A stretch of 64,000 nucleotides of DNA from Leptidea sinapis (GCF_905404315.1 NC_066292.1:2108001-2172000); one strand, 5' to 3'; counted from the first letter of the stretch, positions 23,481 through 36,237 are shown. Numbers and translations: made by a program. The notes: generated by a model from the letters alone, not told the origin.

Positions 23481-24644
23481 TACTGGCAAGTAAAGAAGGT
23501 TAATTTTAATTTCAAATATTATTTCTGTATGAATTATTCTATGATATAAATTTTTGACGCACAGTTCGACAGATCGCCTGTGTCATTATTTTATTACAAG
23601 AACAAGGAATACCGAAACAATTATTGTTAAAGATTGAACTTTTACAAATTTCGATAAAAGGTTTAAAGATTTTAAAAAGCATGCATTGCATGTGCATTTC
23701 TTTTAAAGATATATATATCCCCCACTTTATTTAGTTTATTTTTATTTGATACTCGGGATGAATGGCTGGATTTCCTTCCGCTGACTTATAGTGTTTGAAA
23801 GAGGACTAGCAATAGCATGTTGACAGCACTGCCACTATGTACTAGGTAAGTTTGCCGGACTGATTGCTGGACTATCAAAGATATTGCAAACTTCATTCTC
23901 ATTGGCGAATGCTACACGTTCGATATTCATCGATATATCTGGATCTCAATCCAGGATCACGATATTTATCGAGTGTGTATCGTCAATATCGTCAAAAAAT
24001 ATAGAGCGTCTAGTCTCTGGTCGATATTATCGTGTGACGTGTCAATACCAATCCTGTTGGCGATGGAGGAGGACGCGCTGAACCAGTCTGTGACCTCCGC
24101 CGGAACACTTACGAGCGAACAATTGTGTTTGTAACAATTATTTATAGTATATAACCATCTATTTCTTCGATCATTTTGTAAACGAACGTCAATTTATCTC
24201 TGTCTTGAAGCCAATATTTTGCTAATGCTAATATAATATGGATATCAATACAAGCCTTTTTATATTGAAACTCATTGCAATAATCACAATGCACGTCTTT
24301 GGTGAATTAAATTTATCACCAAACTGGTGCGATCTGTATCGAACGTAGTATAGACTCGATAAATTTCGAGTGACTAATATCAAGCGTGTAGCACTTAATC
24401 CCATTGATGTGACGATTAGGCTGAAAGTGTGTCATTTAGCAGGTCCGTATAAATATGCGGGCGGTAATAAATGTATGAAAATCCATTATTAAGTAAGTAA
24501 TGTGGCTTAGGGCAGAAAAGTTAGTGAATGTTTTTCATTTCTTTTGTATTTTGATATTTAATATTTTGACGGATAAGGATATGGGCTAGTTATACTTTAT
24601 ATAGACCAGGGTCGATAATTTTTGAAACCAAAAAAAATTTTTAT

Positions 24645-24942
24645 CGGTTTATCTCGATTTCCGGCAAAACTACAAGTCCTATGGCAAAAAGTTAATTGGC
24701 AAAGTTGTAGGTAATAAAGAGATCTACAACTTTTGTAATAACCCTTTTTTTATCTCTATACTTTTAACATCTTTTTCGAAGATATAAATAACAAATCAAA
24801 AACTTGGTTTTTTGAATTTTTCACCTAAATTTTGAGGTTATGTGAAAAAAGTGTTATTACAAAAGTTGTAGATCTCTTTATTACCTACAACTAACTTTTT
24901 GCCATAGGACTTGTAGTTTTGCCGGAAATCGAGATAAACCGT
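24645..24942. repeat. Long inverted repeat (about 100-base arms)
   Basis: Arms at about 24645-24755 and 24843-24942 share ATCTCGATTTCCGGCAAAAC and continue nearly identical for about 100 bases. One 11-base difference (AATTGGCAAAG) is present only in the left arm. Spacer about 90 bases. A transcript would form a long hairpin. Confidence 0.8.
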
Positions 24943-25942
24943 TTTTTACCCTAAAACACCCCCCTTTTTCCACTTCCCGACCTCAGATATCCCGTAATTT
25001 ATTTTTCCTTTAATTTTTGTTATATTCTCCTCCTATTCCAATGGGTTTCATCCTACTATTATTTTGTTTCACTTTTTATAATTTTCAAAGGCTTCGACAC
25101 TGGTCTAATATACAAACTGTGTGATTTGATTAACTACTTTCCTGATCAGTCCTCTGGTTATTCTTCTATTATAAGTCCTTGCAATTTTTTCAGTTGATTT
25201 TAAAGCCAACAGTGTTTTACAGACAGGCAGATAAGAACATCACCTGTGCATATGTTACTAATAATCCTAATAATTACAATTTTGTAACTACAGCTTTCAT
25301 AATGTAAATCTACTTGACTTTGATTGTTACTTTAAATGTCCTTCATTATAATAATTTCCTCTTATACATTTTAAATAAGTCTTGGCACTTTTAAAAAATA
25401 TGTATTTTAAAAATATTATTATATTTATTAACTAGGTTACACATACTAGCTAATAAGTCTTTAATTAGCCTTATTTGTAATAAAGAATATTTGAAATTGT
25501 AAATTGAAAAGATGGGAACAATTTAGAATCCAAGTAAGATGAAACACTTTTACTTATTCACTAAATATAATTATGACTATTATTATTTTGAGCTACGTTG
25601 AAATCCTCCTGAAATTTATTGCATTCGCCATTTTAAAAAAGCCTCAAGTTTTATGAGTGTGCAAATAGAATATTTTCAATGGGTATTTATATTTAGTCAT
25701 ACTAATGTAAATGCTGCATCGCGATCGTGAAGGGAGTGTAACAGTGCTCTTCGGATTGGCACCGTCTGTGTGCGACCGGCGCGCGCAATACCTTACTTCG
25801 ATCCGTTATTCGGGCATTTAAATGAACCGCCAATGCCAGGTCACTTACCACTTACAGAACTAGGCTACTGACATTTATTTATTATATTTATTTTTTAAAT
25901 TGTACGGCTAACAGGAAGAATGCCAAATAAAATTGGAAAACA

Positions 25943-26300
25943 TACGAACGATGCGGGACTCGAACGAACGACCTCTCGCGTTCCGTACGAGTGCTCTTCC
26001 AACTGAGTTGAGTTCGAGTGACGTTTCTGCATAAAATCTTGTATGCTTTGTTAAACTCTCAGGTTGTGGCTTCATCTACAGGATCTACTTTGCAGTTGAT
26101 AACCTGCTCAACCCCAGAATTTGCATATTAGGAAATTGACTTGAGCTTGTGTTGCTTTTGAAAATCTAAACAGAACAGATCGAAACTGAGGTCGAGGGTT
26201 CGAGTCCCGCATCGTTAGTAAAATTTTGTTTTCATATTTTATGTGTTTATTAATCATAGAAGTGAGGGTTATCACTTTAAAAACGTAACAAATTGTTTAG
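25943..26300. repeat. tRNA-like unit repeat, composite copy
   Basis: A minus-strand unit (25943-26180) is followed by a plus-strand 3' half (26195-26300). This is the reverse image of the copy at 5866, so the composite arrangement recurs. The anticodon stem is CTCGT/GCGAG, with one T-G wobble. Confidence 0.8.
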
Positions 26301-26342
26301 AACTAATGACTACTACTCTTCGTATCTATTGTATCCCAAGGA

Positions 26343-26917
26343 TATACAGGTGTAATAGTTAAGTGTGACCACGACCAGGCATAATATCCGTAACTATGAA
26401 ACATAACGAAAAACTTTAAACTGACATCGAAAGTCCGTTACCTAATCAGTAAAACGACATCCATAACTTTATAAAAATCAAACGAAAAGTATCTAAAATT
26501 TTGATATTAAACACTCCCATACATTTTGTATGAGATTAGTAGAAAAGTTATAGTTTCCTTATTTTAAAAGGTTATTCTAGCTTAATACTGATATTAAAGG
26601 AAACTATTTATTAACCTAACAAAGTAATAAAACTTCTCAAATCTTTTTATTGAATAATATTTATATTTAGTAATTAGTACACAATTTTCTATTCGAAGTT
26701 ACGTCCTTATGCAAGACCTTTCTACTAATCTCATACTAAATGTATGGGAGTGTTTAACATCAAAATCTTAGATACTTCTAGTTTGATTTTTAAAAAGTAA
26801 TTGATGTCATTTTACTCATTAGGTAACTGACGGTATATCAGTTTAAAGTTTTTTGATAATATCTATCTTAGTTACGGAATAATCGCTTGGTAACACTTAA
26901 CTATAACACTCTGTATA
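26343..26917. mobile_element. MITE with about 200-base inverted repeats
   Basis: Ends TATACAGGTGTAATAG and CTATAACACTCTGTATA are inverted. Similarity between arms continues past CACTCCCATACATTT, interrupted by short differences. TA at each end may be the target duplication. No coding capacity. Confidence 0.75.
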
Positions 26918-28212
26918 GCAGTTCTTTTCAACGTTTTGATCAGCATTAATTAAATACAAAGGAGTTGTTCCAAAATGGGCCATCTCTTTGTACGTTTACT
27001 AGATATAGCATCAGATTACACAAAAAACTTATCATTACTATATTTCTTTTTTGTCCTATTGTCGTGTACAAATTCAATCATTGGATTGTTGTTGGCAATA
27101 CAGCTGTAGTACTTACATCATTTTTTTACGCGAGTAGCTTTAGCATGGCAACAAAAAATGCTAACAGGGAACCATAGAGTACCTATTATTTACCTTTTAG
27201 AGTACTTTTTTTAATTACTTGTTTTACGGCCATGGGTTCAAGCCCTGTTGTGTTTATGACTAACTAGTTGACCCTTCGGGTTTTGAAACAAAAACGAATG
27301 ATATACCCTTTAACTACCATTCATTGTTTGTAGTAGGTAAGACGGTGCGGGGGGAGGGTCGTATCGTATCGTATCAAGCGTTTTGTATAATTTTGTGAAC
27401 TTAAATCGTAACAAACAAAGTCACATACGAATTCATTTTAATAGGATACAGCCACTCATTCCAGTGCACCTAATCAACACTTGTTACAAGGCACATGACA
27501 CATTCCACATTAAGTCTTAGGATGACTGGCGCAGAGTGGAGTGATCGAGGTCATAAGCACTTATATAATATTGACACTGTAAACCCTTTTTGTCCATACA
27601 CGGTTTTTCGCCGCGTTATGTTTGTCGTTGTTTTGATCATTTACTGTGGAAGCTAGTTCAAGGCATACACGACTGCGCCACAGTATATACATATAAGCTA
27701 TAGTAATGCAGTAGAAGTAGTATCAATTTCAATGGAATCAAATAAATTCTCTTTAATGAATCAGTATATTATTATCAATGAATAACGTGATTTCTAATAA
27801 TATTCTGTAGGTTATACCAGAAAATACACACTTTATTATTTGATTAATTTAGATCGGTATTTAGCACACCTTTAGCACTTTAGTATCGTTTACTAGCCAA
27901 AGCCACGATCATCCAAACTTCATAATAGTCCATCGTTTTTACCTGTGTTCGGAGCATGCTCTGACAAACTTTCAGCTTTCACAAAATAACAAAGGTTGGA
28001 GTTCACAGGCCAGTAACCAGAGATAATTCACAGAGATGGGACATGTCTGAAATTAAAGAAAAAGTATTGGATAGAACTAATACGACTTAGTTATATTGAC
28101 AATTTTATTACTCTGATATCGATGATAATTTATCGACTCTTCTGACACATGTATTCGGATAATGCCGCTTAACATCAGGTCATTCACCTGCTCCTTACTT
28201 TATTTACTACAT

Positions 28213-28625
28213 AGACCAAGTATAGTAACTAGACTAATAATAGCTTCCCTCTCACTCACACGAGAAAAAGAAAAACTTATGCGAGTCTTATGTAAAGAAA
28301 TGAGATAGTGATTAGTTTTTTTTTGTTTCGCCATGCGTGCCGGTTTTTTCAAGGTCAGCACACCTGGTGTGCTAAACAAACTCGACAGCGCTGCACAGAT
28401 ATTTTGTTTACATTTATTTGCGTCTACAAAAATAAGCTATTATTGTTGTGAAACGTGTGAAATACCACTATTTATTCAACATCAGTGACAATTTAAAGTA
28501 GAATCGAAGGAAATATGGCGCGATGTTGTGTTTTACGATATAAAAGTGATAGTGAAAGAACACTTGTGTTACCTTTGACTTGTACATAAAATATGTAACC
28601 GATGTCTAGTTACTATACTTGGTCT
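28213..28625 (+). mobile_element. Inverted-repeat element with a THAP-like mini-ORF (P-element relative?)
   Basis: The terminal inverted repeat AGACCAAGTATAGTAACTAG occurs at 28213 and, reversed, at 28625. Just inside the right end a 24-codon frame reads outward and resembles a THAP zinc-finger start. P-type transposases begin with THAP domains, so this may be an internally deleted P relative. Flanks TTTACTAC and TTTACTTC could be an imperfect 8-base duplication. Confidence 0.5.
28515..28589 (+). pseudogene. THAP-like N-terminal fragment (24 codons)
   Basis: The frame reads MARCCVLRYKSDSERTLVLP then LTCT and stops. THAP domains commonly open with a pattern such as M--CCV--C-S; here the second zinc cysteine position is Tyr, and nothing of the later C--H pair remains. 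It sits inside the inverted-repeat element and is presumably a remnant of its transposase. Resemblance rests on few residues. Confidence 0.35.
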
Positions 28626-29304
28626 TTGGTTTACTTCCATAAAATAGAAGTGTATTTTGAATCATAAAATTGTTAGATTTTAAAACAAATATGTTTCCCA
28701 CGTTACCGCCTCGTCACATAAACATATGTAGCGAAGAGTATTTCATAAACTGTTTCATGGGGGATTAAATAGACCCTTGACACAGATTCTCATCTTACGG
28801 AGCGTGTACTTGGCCCGAGGATTAAAAGCCCTAGATGGGCGACGTCAAATAAAAGAATATTTTTCTTTGTAGAGACGTATTATTAAACGTAAGTACATAA
28901 ATCCGAAAAAGGTTTATATAGCTTTTATTAAATATCTGCTAATAATAGGCTATTATTAAAACTCATATGCAATTTCTTTAAAACTGTAGTTCTGTCAGAA
29001 CACCTTATATCGGAAATTGTCTAGAGAAACAAGTATCCGCGCGACTTCACACGCGGTGATTTGCTTTGGGTGGCAATCTAACCAATCAAGAGTTTAATTT
29101 TACGAAATGAACGGAATCCTTATTCATTTACTTAAATAAATAAAATAACCTGAGATACTCTTTATGTCATCTGCTTGTGAGAGTTCCGTTAAAATACCGT
29201 TTTCAGCCGCTTTGTATGTTAATCGAAACAATCAACCAAAAGCTTATTATTCCGATGCTACAGACACTTAAATTTTATTAATGTGCATAGATTTTCATGA
29301 GTGC

Positions 29305-29840
29305 AGCATCAAAGTCAAAGTCAAAAAATTTTTATTCACTGTTAAACTTTATAAGTTATTTAGTGCAAGTCAGGATGAAGTACAAAAGTTACAATAGCAT
29401 TCAAATGAGTATAACAATATTCATTAACAAAATTTAGAACATTAATTCCAACTATCTTTATCATTCATACAATCTTTCACATTATAATAGGCCTTAGATG
29501 TTAATTTATTTTTTACGACACATTAAATTTTTTAATAGGTAATATTTTAATTTCATTTGAGAGTTTATTATAAAATATAACACAATCCACTGAAAAAGAT
29601 TTAGCAATTCTACGGAGCCTAGTAGATGGAATTGCGAGTTTATGTTTCTTTCGAGTATGGACACTGTGTACATCACTATTCTTTTTAAATTGGCTAATAT
29701 TTTTATGAGCGTATAGGAGGTTCTCGTATATGTACTGGCAGTGTACTGTCATAATATTTATTTCACTTAACTTTTCTCTCAATGAATCCCTTGAACGCAT
29801 TTTATAGACATCGAAAAACAATGTTGATTATCTTTTAAGT
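29305..29840 (-). pseudogene. Jockey-type LINE, C-terminus and 3' end
   Basis: A 102-codon minus-strand frame (29821-29513) with IYENLLYAHKNISQFKKNSD, HKLAIPSTRLRRIAKSF and LPIKKFNVS matches the C-terminal tail of jockey-type reverse transcriptases. The 3' region ends in AAAAATTTTTTGACTTTGAC. The polymerase core is absent. Confidence 0.75.
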
Positions 29841-30304
29841 TTTTAATTTATATGATCATCAGGAATTGACCAATTTATTATATCTATTGATAACTTTTCA
29901 TAACATAAGATTTCTGTAAATATCTTCAACAATAATAATTGGGTATTCGTTCGTGAATTTATAATGTTTTCGGTTTATACGCTAGATTTTAATCTGGGTA
30001 CAGTGTAAATATATCTGAGTATCGCTCTTTGATGGTTCGACGTCTGGAGGATATTATCTTACTAATACATCGCTTTCGTAAATAGCTTACCCCTTTTGAA
30101 CTGCGATATTCTGAGAATGGAGATCGATATATGCTATTTAAAGACTCCTTAAAATAATTTTGCACATTGGTTATTGACATTCTACAATTTTTATCGAATA
30201 GTCTAACAAAAGAGCTGCCAGGTCATCTGATAGTAAGTAGGTACATACGTACGCAATATCAAATTATGACAGTAGTGCTTCAAGCTTTATCTATCTATAA
30301 AAAT

Positions 30305-30380
30305 AAGTAAAATTATATAATACAATTAAATTTAAAATTTAATTTAATTTTATATTTAATTGTATTATATAATTTTACTT
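30305..30380. repeat. AT-rich perfect hairpin
   Basis: 27-base arms (30305-30331 and 30354-30380) are perfect reverse complements around a 22-base AT-rich centre that is itself nearly self-complementary. It lies 78 bases before a Helitron. Confidence 0.75.
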
Positions 30381-30457
30381 CATACATATATTATTGTAAT
30401 TTTAACTGGGTGCATACCTTTTAATAAAGATATTATTATTATTATTATTCTTATCTA

Positions 30458-30846
30458 TCTATATATATAAAAATTAATTGCTGTTCGTTAGTCTCGCTAA
30501 ATCTCGAGAATGGCTGGACCGATGTGGCTAATTTAGGTCTTGAATTATTTGTGGAAGTCCAGAGAAGGTTTAAAAGGAAGGAAGGAAGGTTGAATAAATA
30601 GGAAAATGCTGCTAAATTAAATAAAAACAACAAATTTGTTTTTCCTTCGATGTGTCCATACATAATTTCTTTGAGAGAATTTATTGACGCACGGTTTGAC
30701 AGTTCTGCTGTGAAACAATTTCATTACGACAGCAGGGTCCATATTTTACGAAGAAATTCTTGATGTGATGATATATTATTTACAAATTGATATAAAAACA
30801 TTATTTTATTTATTATACACAGAACAACGTCTGTCGGGTCAGCTAG
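30458..30846 (+). mobile_element. Chimeric Helitron
   Basis: Ends are canonical (A|TCTATATATATAAAAATTAA start; hairpin ACAGA-ACAACG-TCTGT; CTAG at 30843-30846, then T). From about 30660 it matches the copies at 15194 and 55310, but its first 200 bases (GCTGTTCGTTAGTCTCGCTA and on) are unrelated to them. Confidence 0.8.
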
Positions 30847-31784
30847 TACGAAATAAAAATTACAAAGAATGAAGTGATACCAAGTTCAAACAAATAACAT
30901 ATTCAACATCTTTAACTTAGTACTTTTTCAAATGACGATATGATATTTAGTTAACATACAAAGTTTATATATTTTACAATAAAATATCTTCTATAATCGG
31001 TTGAAATTGTACTTTCGCGTGAAGAGACACAGTTTTTGATGGCCGCTGTAACAAAATAATGCAGTGCATTAGCCAATTTAAGTGATAATGTTTCACTTCG
31101 AGATCTCTCTTCATACTGACAACGCCATATTGCTTACTGAGCCTATTAGGCTCAGTGAGTGGTCATAGATGGTAAAGGTGAAGTGGACTTTATTACGCCA
31201 TGATCTTCCAAGACGACGGCGGATGAACTCGTTTTCATATAATAAAATGTATCAAATCACAAATAGATTTCATTCTCTCTAGGCTCAAAATAAATAATTC
31301 GCTTCGTTAGTTGAACTTCAACACCGTCGTAATTATAAACTGTATAATAGAAGTCATAAAATATTCTCGCTATAGTTTTAATTTGTTAGAAATTTTAGAA
31401 AACCTGCAAGCAGCTTTAATACGTGGTAAAGCAAACTCGTTCAGTGGTGCCGTACAAAGTTGCACTGCTAGTGCTTAGAAGCCCGCAGAGTTGAGATAGT
31501 TTATTAATTATTATCTACATTGTACACAACAATGTTAAATTACATTAGATTCGTCTATTTTTAAAATGCTGTATCAAAAAAAAATGGAGTTCGTCTCAGG
31601 ACAGAAGTGATAACTTAAACTAATTGAACTATTTAATATTGAAATTGATTAACTTGAGAAAATCTTAGGTTATCATTTTAATTTTATGTGTATTAATGTG
31701 ATAATGTAAGGAAAGGTTATTTATTAATAAAATATTTTATTGATTATAAATCGAATATGTATATTAGAATTTTGTGAATTAAGG

Positions 31785-34700
31785 TAAGGTACCCATGTCG
31801 TATTGTCCCGGAAACACCGCACAAGGAAGCTCATTCCATAGCTTTTTGTAGTACGAGGGAGAAAGCTCCTTGAAAACCGCACTGTGGAAGACCGCCACAC
31901 ATCCAGATGGTGGGGATAAAATCCTAACTTGTAACGTGTCGTGCGAAGGTGGAATTCGGCGGCAGGAATCAGGTTAAACAGCTCTTCGGAACACTCCCCG
32001 TGATAAATGCGGTAGAAGACACACAATGATACGACGTCTCTACGCAACGCCAAGAGATCCAGCCGTTCACAGAGCACTGAGTCCCCGACAATTCGAGCTG
32101 CTCTACGTTGCACGCGGTCAAATGGATCGAGCAGATACTGGGGTGCGCCAGACCAGAGATGACAGCAATACTCCATGTGTGGCCGGACCTGCGCTTTGTA
32201 GAGCGCTAGAATGTGGGCCGGCTTGAAGTATTGCCGTGCTCTATTGATGACGCCCAGCTTCTTCGAAGCCAATTTGGCTTTGCCCTCCAGATGGCCACGG
32301 CAATCGCTCGAGATTTCGAGACCCAGTATTCCGATACTAGGCAAGGCTTTAAGGGAAGTGTTCTCGAAGAGCGGTGATACGGCAAATGGGGTATTTTTAG
32401 TGGTAAACGCGCAAACTTGAGTCTTCTGGGGGTTAAATTGGACAAGGTTCAATTTACCCCATTCCGCGACAATCTCGAGAGAGGACTCGATAGAAGACAC
32501 AAGTTTCTCCCGGCACTGGTCGACGATTTCCCGAGAGAGACCTGCATGGCCCGTGTATACGGCATCACCAGTGCTGTCGTCCGCATAGCAATGTATGTTG
32601 GAGGTGTCCAACATATCATTGATATGCAGAAGAAACAGCGTAGGAGATAGCACACACCTTTGGGGCACTCCAGCATTCACGGGCTTCGGGTTCGAGCAAT
32701 ATCCGTCGACAACGACCTGTATGCTACGCCCAGTGAGGAAGCTGGAGGTCCACTTGCACAAGCTCTCGGGAAGCCCAAATGATGGAAGTTTTGAGAGGAG
32801 CGCCTTGTGCCATACACGATCAAAGGCCTTCGCTATATCCAGGCTAACTGCCAGGCCTTCCCCCTTGCTTTCAATAGCCACCGCCCATCTATGTGTTAGG
32901 TATACCAGAAGATCACCTGCCGAACGTCCATGGCGAAAGCCGTACTGTCGGTCGTTGATCAACTGGTGACCCGCTAGGTATACTAAAAGCTGGCGGCTAA
33001 TAATGCTCTCCATGATTTTAGAGAGCAGGGAGGTGATAGCAATAGGCCTGTAGTTCGCCGGATCCGAACTGTCTCCTTTTTTTTGGATCGGATGGACAAG
33101 GGCTGACTTCCATGAGTCAGGGACTACGCCTTTGGAATAAGTGCCGGAATAAACGCGTTAGCAGCGGCGTCAACTCAGGGGCACACGTTCTAAGCACGAT
33201 TGGAGAAATGCCATCCGGCCCGCTCGACTTCCTGACATCCAACGAAAACAGAGCTCGCCTAACAGTTTTCTGTCTGAACTGTACTTCAGGCATAGAGCTC
33301 TGACACCGCGGGATGGTCGGCGGTGTTTTTCCGTTGTCGTCAAGTGTCGAGTTGGAGGCGAAAAGAGCGCACAGGAGCTCGGCTTTCTCTTTTGCCGTAT
33401 GGGCCAGGGTGTCATTCCTCATGTGCAACGGCGGCATGGACGGCTGGTTGAAGTTACCAAGAGCAGCTTTCGACAACGACCAGAACTTGCGTGTTCCGGT
33501 CGGGTAACTGGAAAGCTGCTCGCCAATTTTGTCGACGTGCTTAGACTTAGCACGGGCGATTTGCCGCTAAAAAAATCTGGAGGCACGGTTATATTTCCTC
33601 TTAAGAACTTTGCAGTTCGGATCCTTTGTGCCCAGCGCCGCAACCCAAGTTCGATACGCCTGTTTTTTGCAGTCAGATGCTGCTTTAACTGACACATGAA
33701 CCAAGGCTGTGATCTGCCACCGCTCGGTACTACAGAGCTTGGTATAAAAATATCCATGCCCTGCAGTATCACATCGGCTACTGCAACGGCGCAGGCACTA
33801 GGATCATCCGAAGGGAAACAAACCTTGCCCCAAGGGTAGGATGCAAAAAAGGAACGCATCCTATCCCAATCTGCTGACTTGTAGTGCCAAACGCGGCGGG
33901 TCGCTGGTGGTCTGCGACGTTGGCGTCGGATAGGCACTACACTCCTGACCAGGCAATGGTCGGACGTTCCGAGAGGGGCGTCGACAAAGACCTGGTAACC
34001 ATCGGGATGTGTAGTCAGCAGAAGATCTAATAAGGACGGCATGTGGCCATCCACATCCGGGAGCCGCGTTGGCGACTCAACCAATTGGGACAGACCATAC
34101 GCCAATGCAAAATTATCGATCGCCCTGCGTAGCTTTTGGTACGTGATCCAAGCCATTCGGCATTGTGCCCGTTGAAATCACCCAAGACTACGATTTCAGC
34201 GGAGGGGATCTGTGCAAGCACGTCGTCAATTGCCGCTTGAACGCAGCCCATGAGATGATCGGTTTCTGCGTTACCACTATGGGACCTGTAGACACACGCA
34301 TAGATACGGACGCGGTCCTCTAAATCTACGCGGAGCCAGAGAGTAGACAGGTCCCTACCCTCAAAATTGCCGAGACGGCGACAGCAGATATCCTCCCTAA
34401 CGTACACACATACCCCGGCATGAGGCAAAAAATTGTGCTCAATTTTGTACCCGGGGTACGTTAAATATGACGTATCGCTAGGTCGAGATATCTGCGTCTC
34501 CGTAAGGAAACACAAGGCCGGCTGCGCCGTCTCAAGGTGGTGGTGGACGGCGTTTAAATTGGAGTGAATTCCCCTGATTTTGCAAAAGTCCATGTTGAGC
34601 GTGGAGCGGGGTGCCGTGGTGTTTCTGCCTCGTTTGTCCTCGGTCATGCGCGGTTCAGAAGTGCCCACCCCAGAATACGAAGGGCAGCCCGAGCGAGAGT

Positions 34701-35036
34701 GCTCGGGGAGGGATTCTCCGGCTCTGGTAGAGTACCCTCCTGGGGTAATATCTCTTTATGGACCGCTCTCATATTTTGTTGGGGGGAGGGGGTGGGGGTA
34801 AGGGATGGCCTCCGGTCCTCGACACTAACCTATGCGAAACATAGCGGCACTAGGCCGCTACTTCACGCCGGTATTCTGTGCGAGTGTGGTAATTAACCCG
34901 GACGAGTCTGGCCCGATTGTGCTGACGTCATAAGACGGCAGCGTGACTCTCCCACTTCTAAAAAGCCCTTAGTCGCCTCTTACAACACCCATGGGCCTGG
35001 GACTCCCTTATTCTTTTTACGCCCCGGGGAAAGTAC
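31785..35036 (-). pseudogene. CR1-like LINE: endonuclease-reverse transcriptase, frameshifted
   Basis: Minus-strand element with a 5' leader (35036-34669), then an apurinic-type endonuclease (34668 to about 33600; visible LTET, LGDFNGHNAEW and GTSDHC active-site motifs) and a reverse transcriptase (33476-31785; FDRVWHKALL, AGVPQ, CYADDS). It copied its RNA into nicked genomic DNA. Frames change near 34150, 33600 and 33130-33013, so no full protein can be made. The G of the PQG motif is R. The last 429-codon frame (33013-31724) starts inside the polymerase. Similarity stops near 31785 without the usual 3' untranslated region, although the 5' end is present. The clade (CR1, Zenon-type) is my best reading; jockey-like is the alternative. 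Confidence 0.85.
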
Positions 35037-35117
35037 AGGGCAAGTAGTGTAGGTTTTTGTACGGCATCAACAAATTACGGTTGGGTTTATAAATAACAGT
35101 TTACTTTTAGTATAATA

Positions 35118-35416
35118 CTAGCTGACCCAGCAAACGTTGTATTGCCGATATTAAAATCGCGATACAAAAGTAACTGTTGATCGTAGATGGGTGAAAATTT
35201 GAAGTTGTATGTATTTTTTAATGCTGACTCATAATCGAACAAAAATTAAAAAAAAAAATCGTGTGGACCACCCTTAACATTTAGGGGGATGAAAACTAGA
35301 TGTTGTCCGATTCTCAGACCTACCTAATATGAACTCAAAATTTCATGAGAATCGGTCAAGCCGTTTCGGAGGAGTTCGAAGTTTAACACTATGACACGAG
35401 AATTTTATATATTAGA
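35118..35416 (-). mobile_element. Non-autonomous Helitron, complete
   Basis: Minus-strand element with A|TCTAATATATAAAATTCTCG at 35416 and CTAG at 35118-35121. Same subfamily as 22033-22299. It lies just beyond the 5' end of the large LINE. Confidence 0.88.
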
Positions 35417-35962
35417 TCAATCCATTCTACATATTTTTGAACAAGAATTTAATGCCTTAGAAGTCGTCAGGTCTCTCTCTCAAAATAAAAATATTGAAGG
35501 TCGAAATAGACCTTTAATTTTCATTTTTATTTTCTTGGAAAATATAATATAATTCTATCATAAATACTTGACGCACAAGAACAGGAAAAACGAAATAATT
35601 ATTGTAATGATTGAATTTCAACAAATTTCGTAATTAACGAAAAATATTAATAATATATATTGCACTTGTATAGTTAAAGCAAAGCGCACCGGTCACCAGT
35701 TAGTTATAGTGCACACTGCACACGAATTTTAAACTTATTGCATGTTTCAATATCTTGTAATGTAAGTTTGTATTCTACAAGCACACGCTTTAGGCACTTG
35801 TCCCACCGCCTGCGATAAACTAGAAACATGGAACAAATTAACGAGCAGCTAGAAGCAAATGTTCCGATAGTTGTGATGCCTGGCTATAGCAAGTACATAA
35901 GCGCGAAGATTATTTACATTTTTGTGGAAAATGATCGCTGGGAGTTTCCGGCCGCGTTCGTC

Positions 35963-36221
35963 TTTTTTTTATGACAATAAGGGACGATACGAGCAGGACG
36001 TTAAGCTGATGGTAATTGATCCGCGCTGCCCATTACAATGCAGTGCCGCTCAGGATTCTTGAAAACCCCAAAAATTATGAGTGGCAGTACAATTACGCTC
36101 GTCACCTTGAGACATAACATGTTACGTTTCATTTCCCCAGTAATTTCACTAGCGGCAGAAAAAGGCGCTGTTGAGATACCCATAATCTAGCCGGCATGCA
36201 AAGAAGCCTCCCACTGGTAAA
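35963..36221 (-). repeat. Family A repeat copy
   Basis: Copy lying 0.9 kb beyond the 5' end of the large CR1-like LINE. It has lost about 50 bases around the CTACGGCGCCC block. A LINE 5'-end fragment begins 17 bases beyond its end. Confidence 0.85.
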
Positions 36222-36237
36222 TGCCCTAAGGTTGCCT

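Noticed and set aside
32026..32969. Several plus-strand frames of 66-124 codons
   Set aside because: They lie opposite the minus-strand LINE reverse transcriptase and are antisense shadows of its GC-richer coding sequence.
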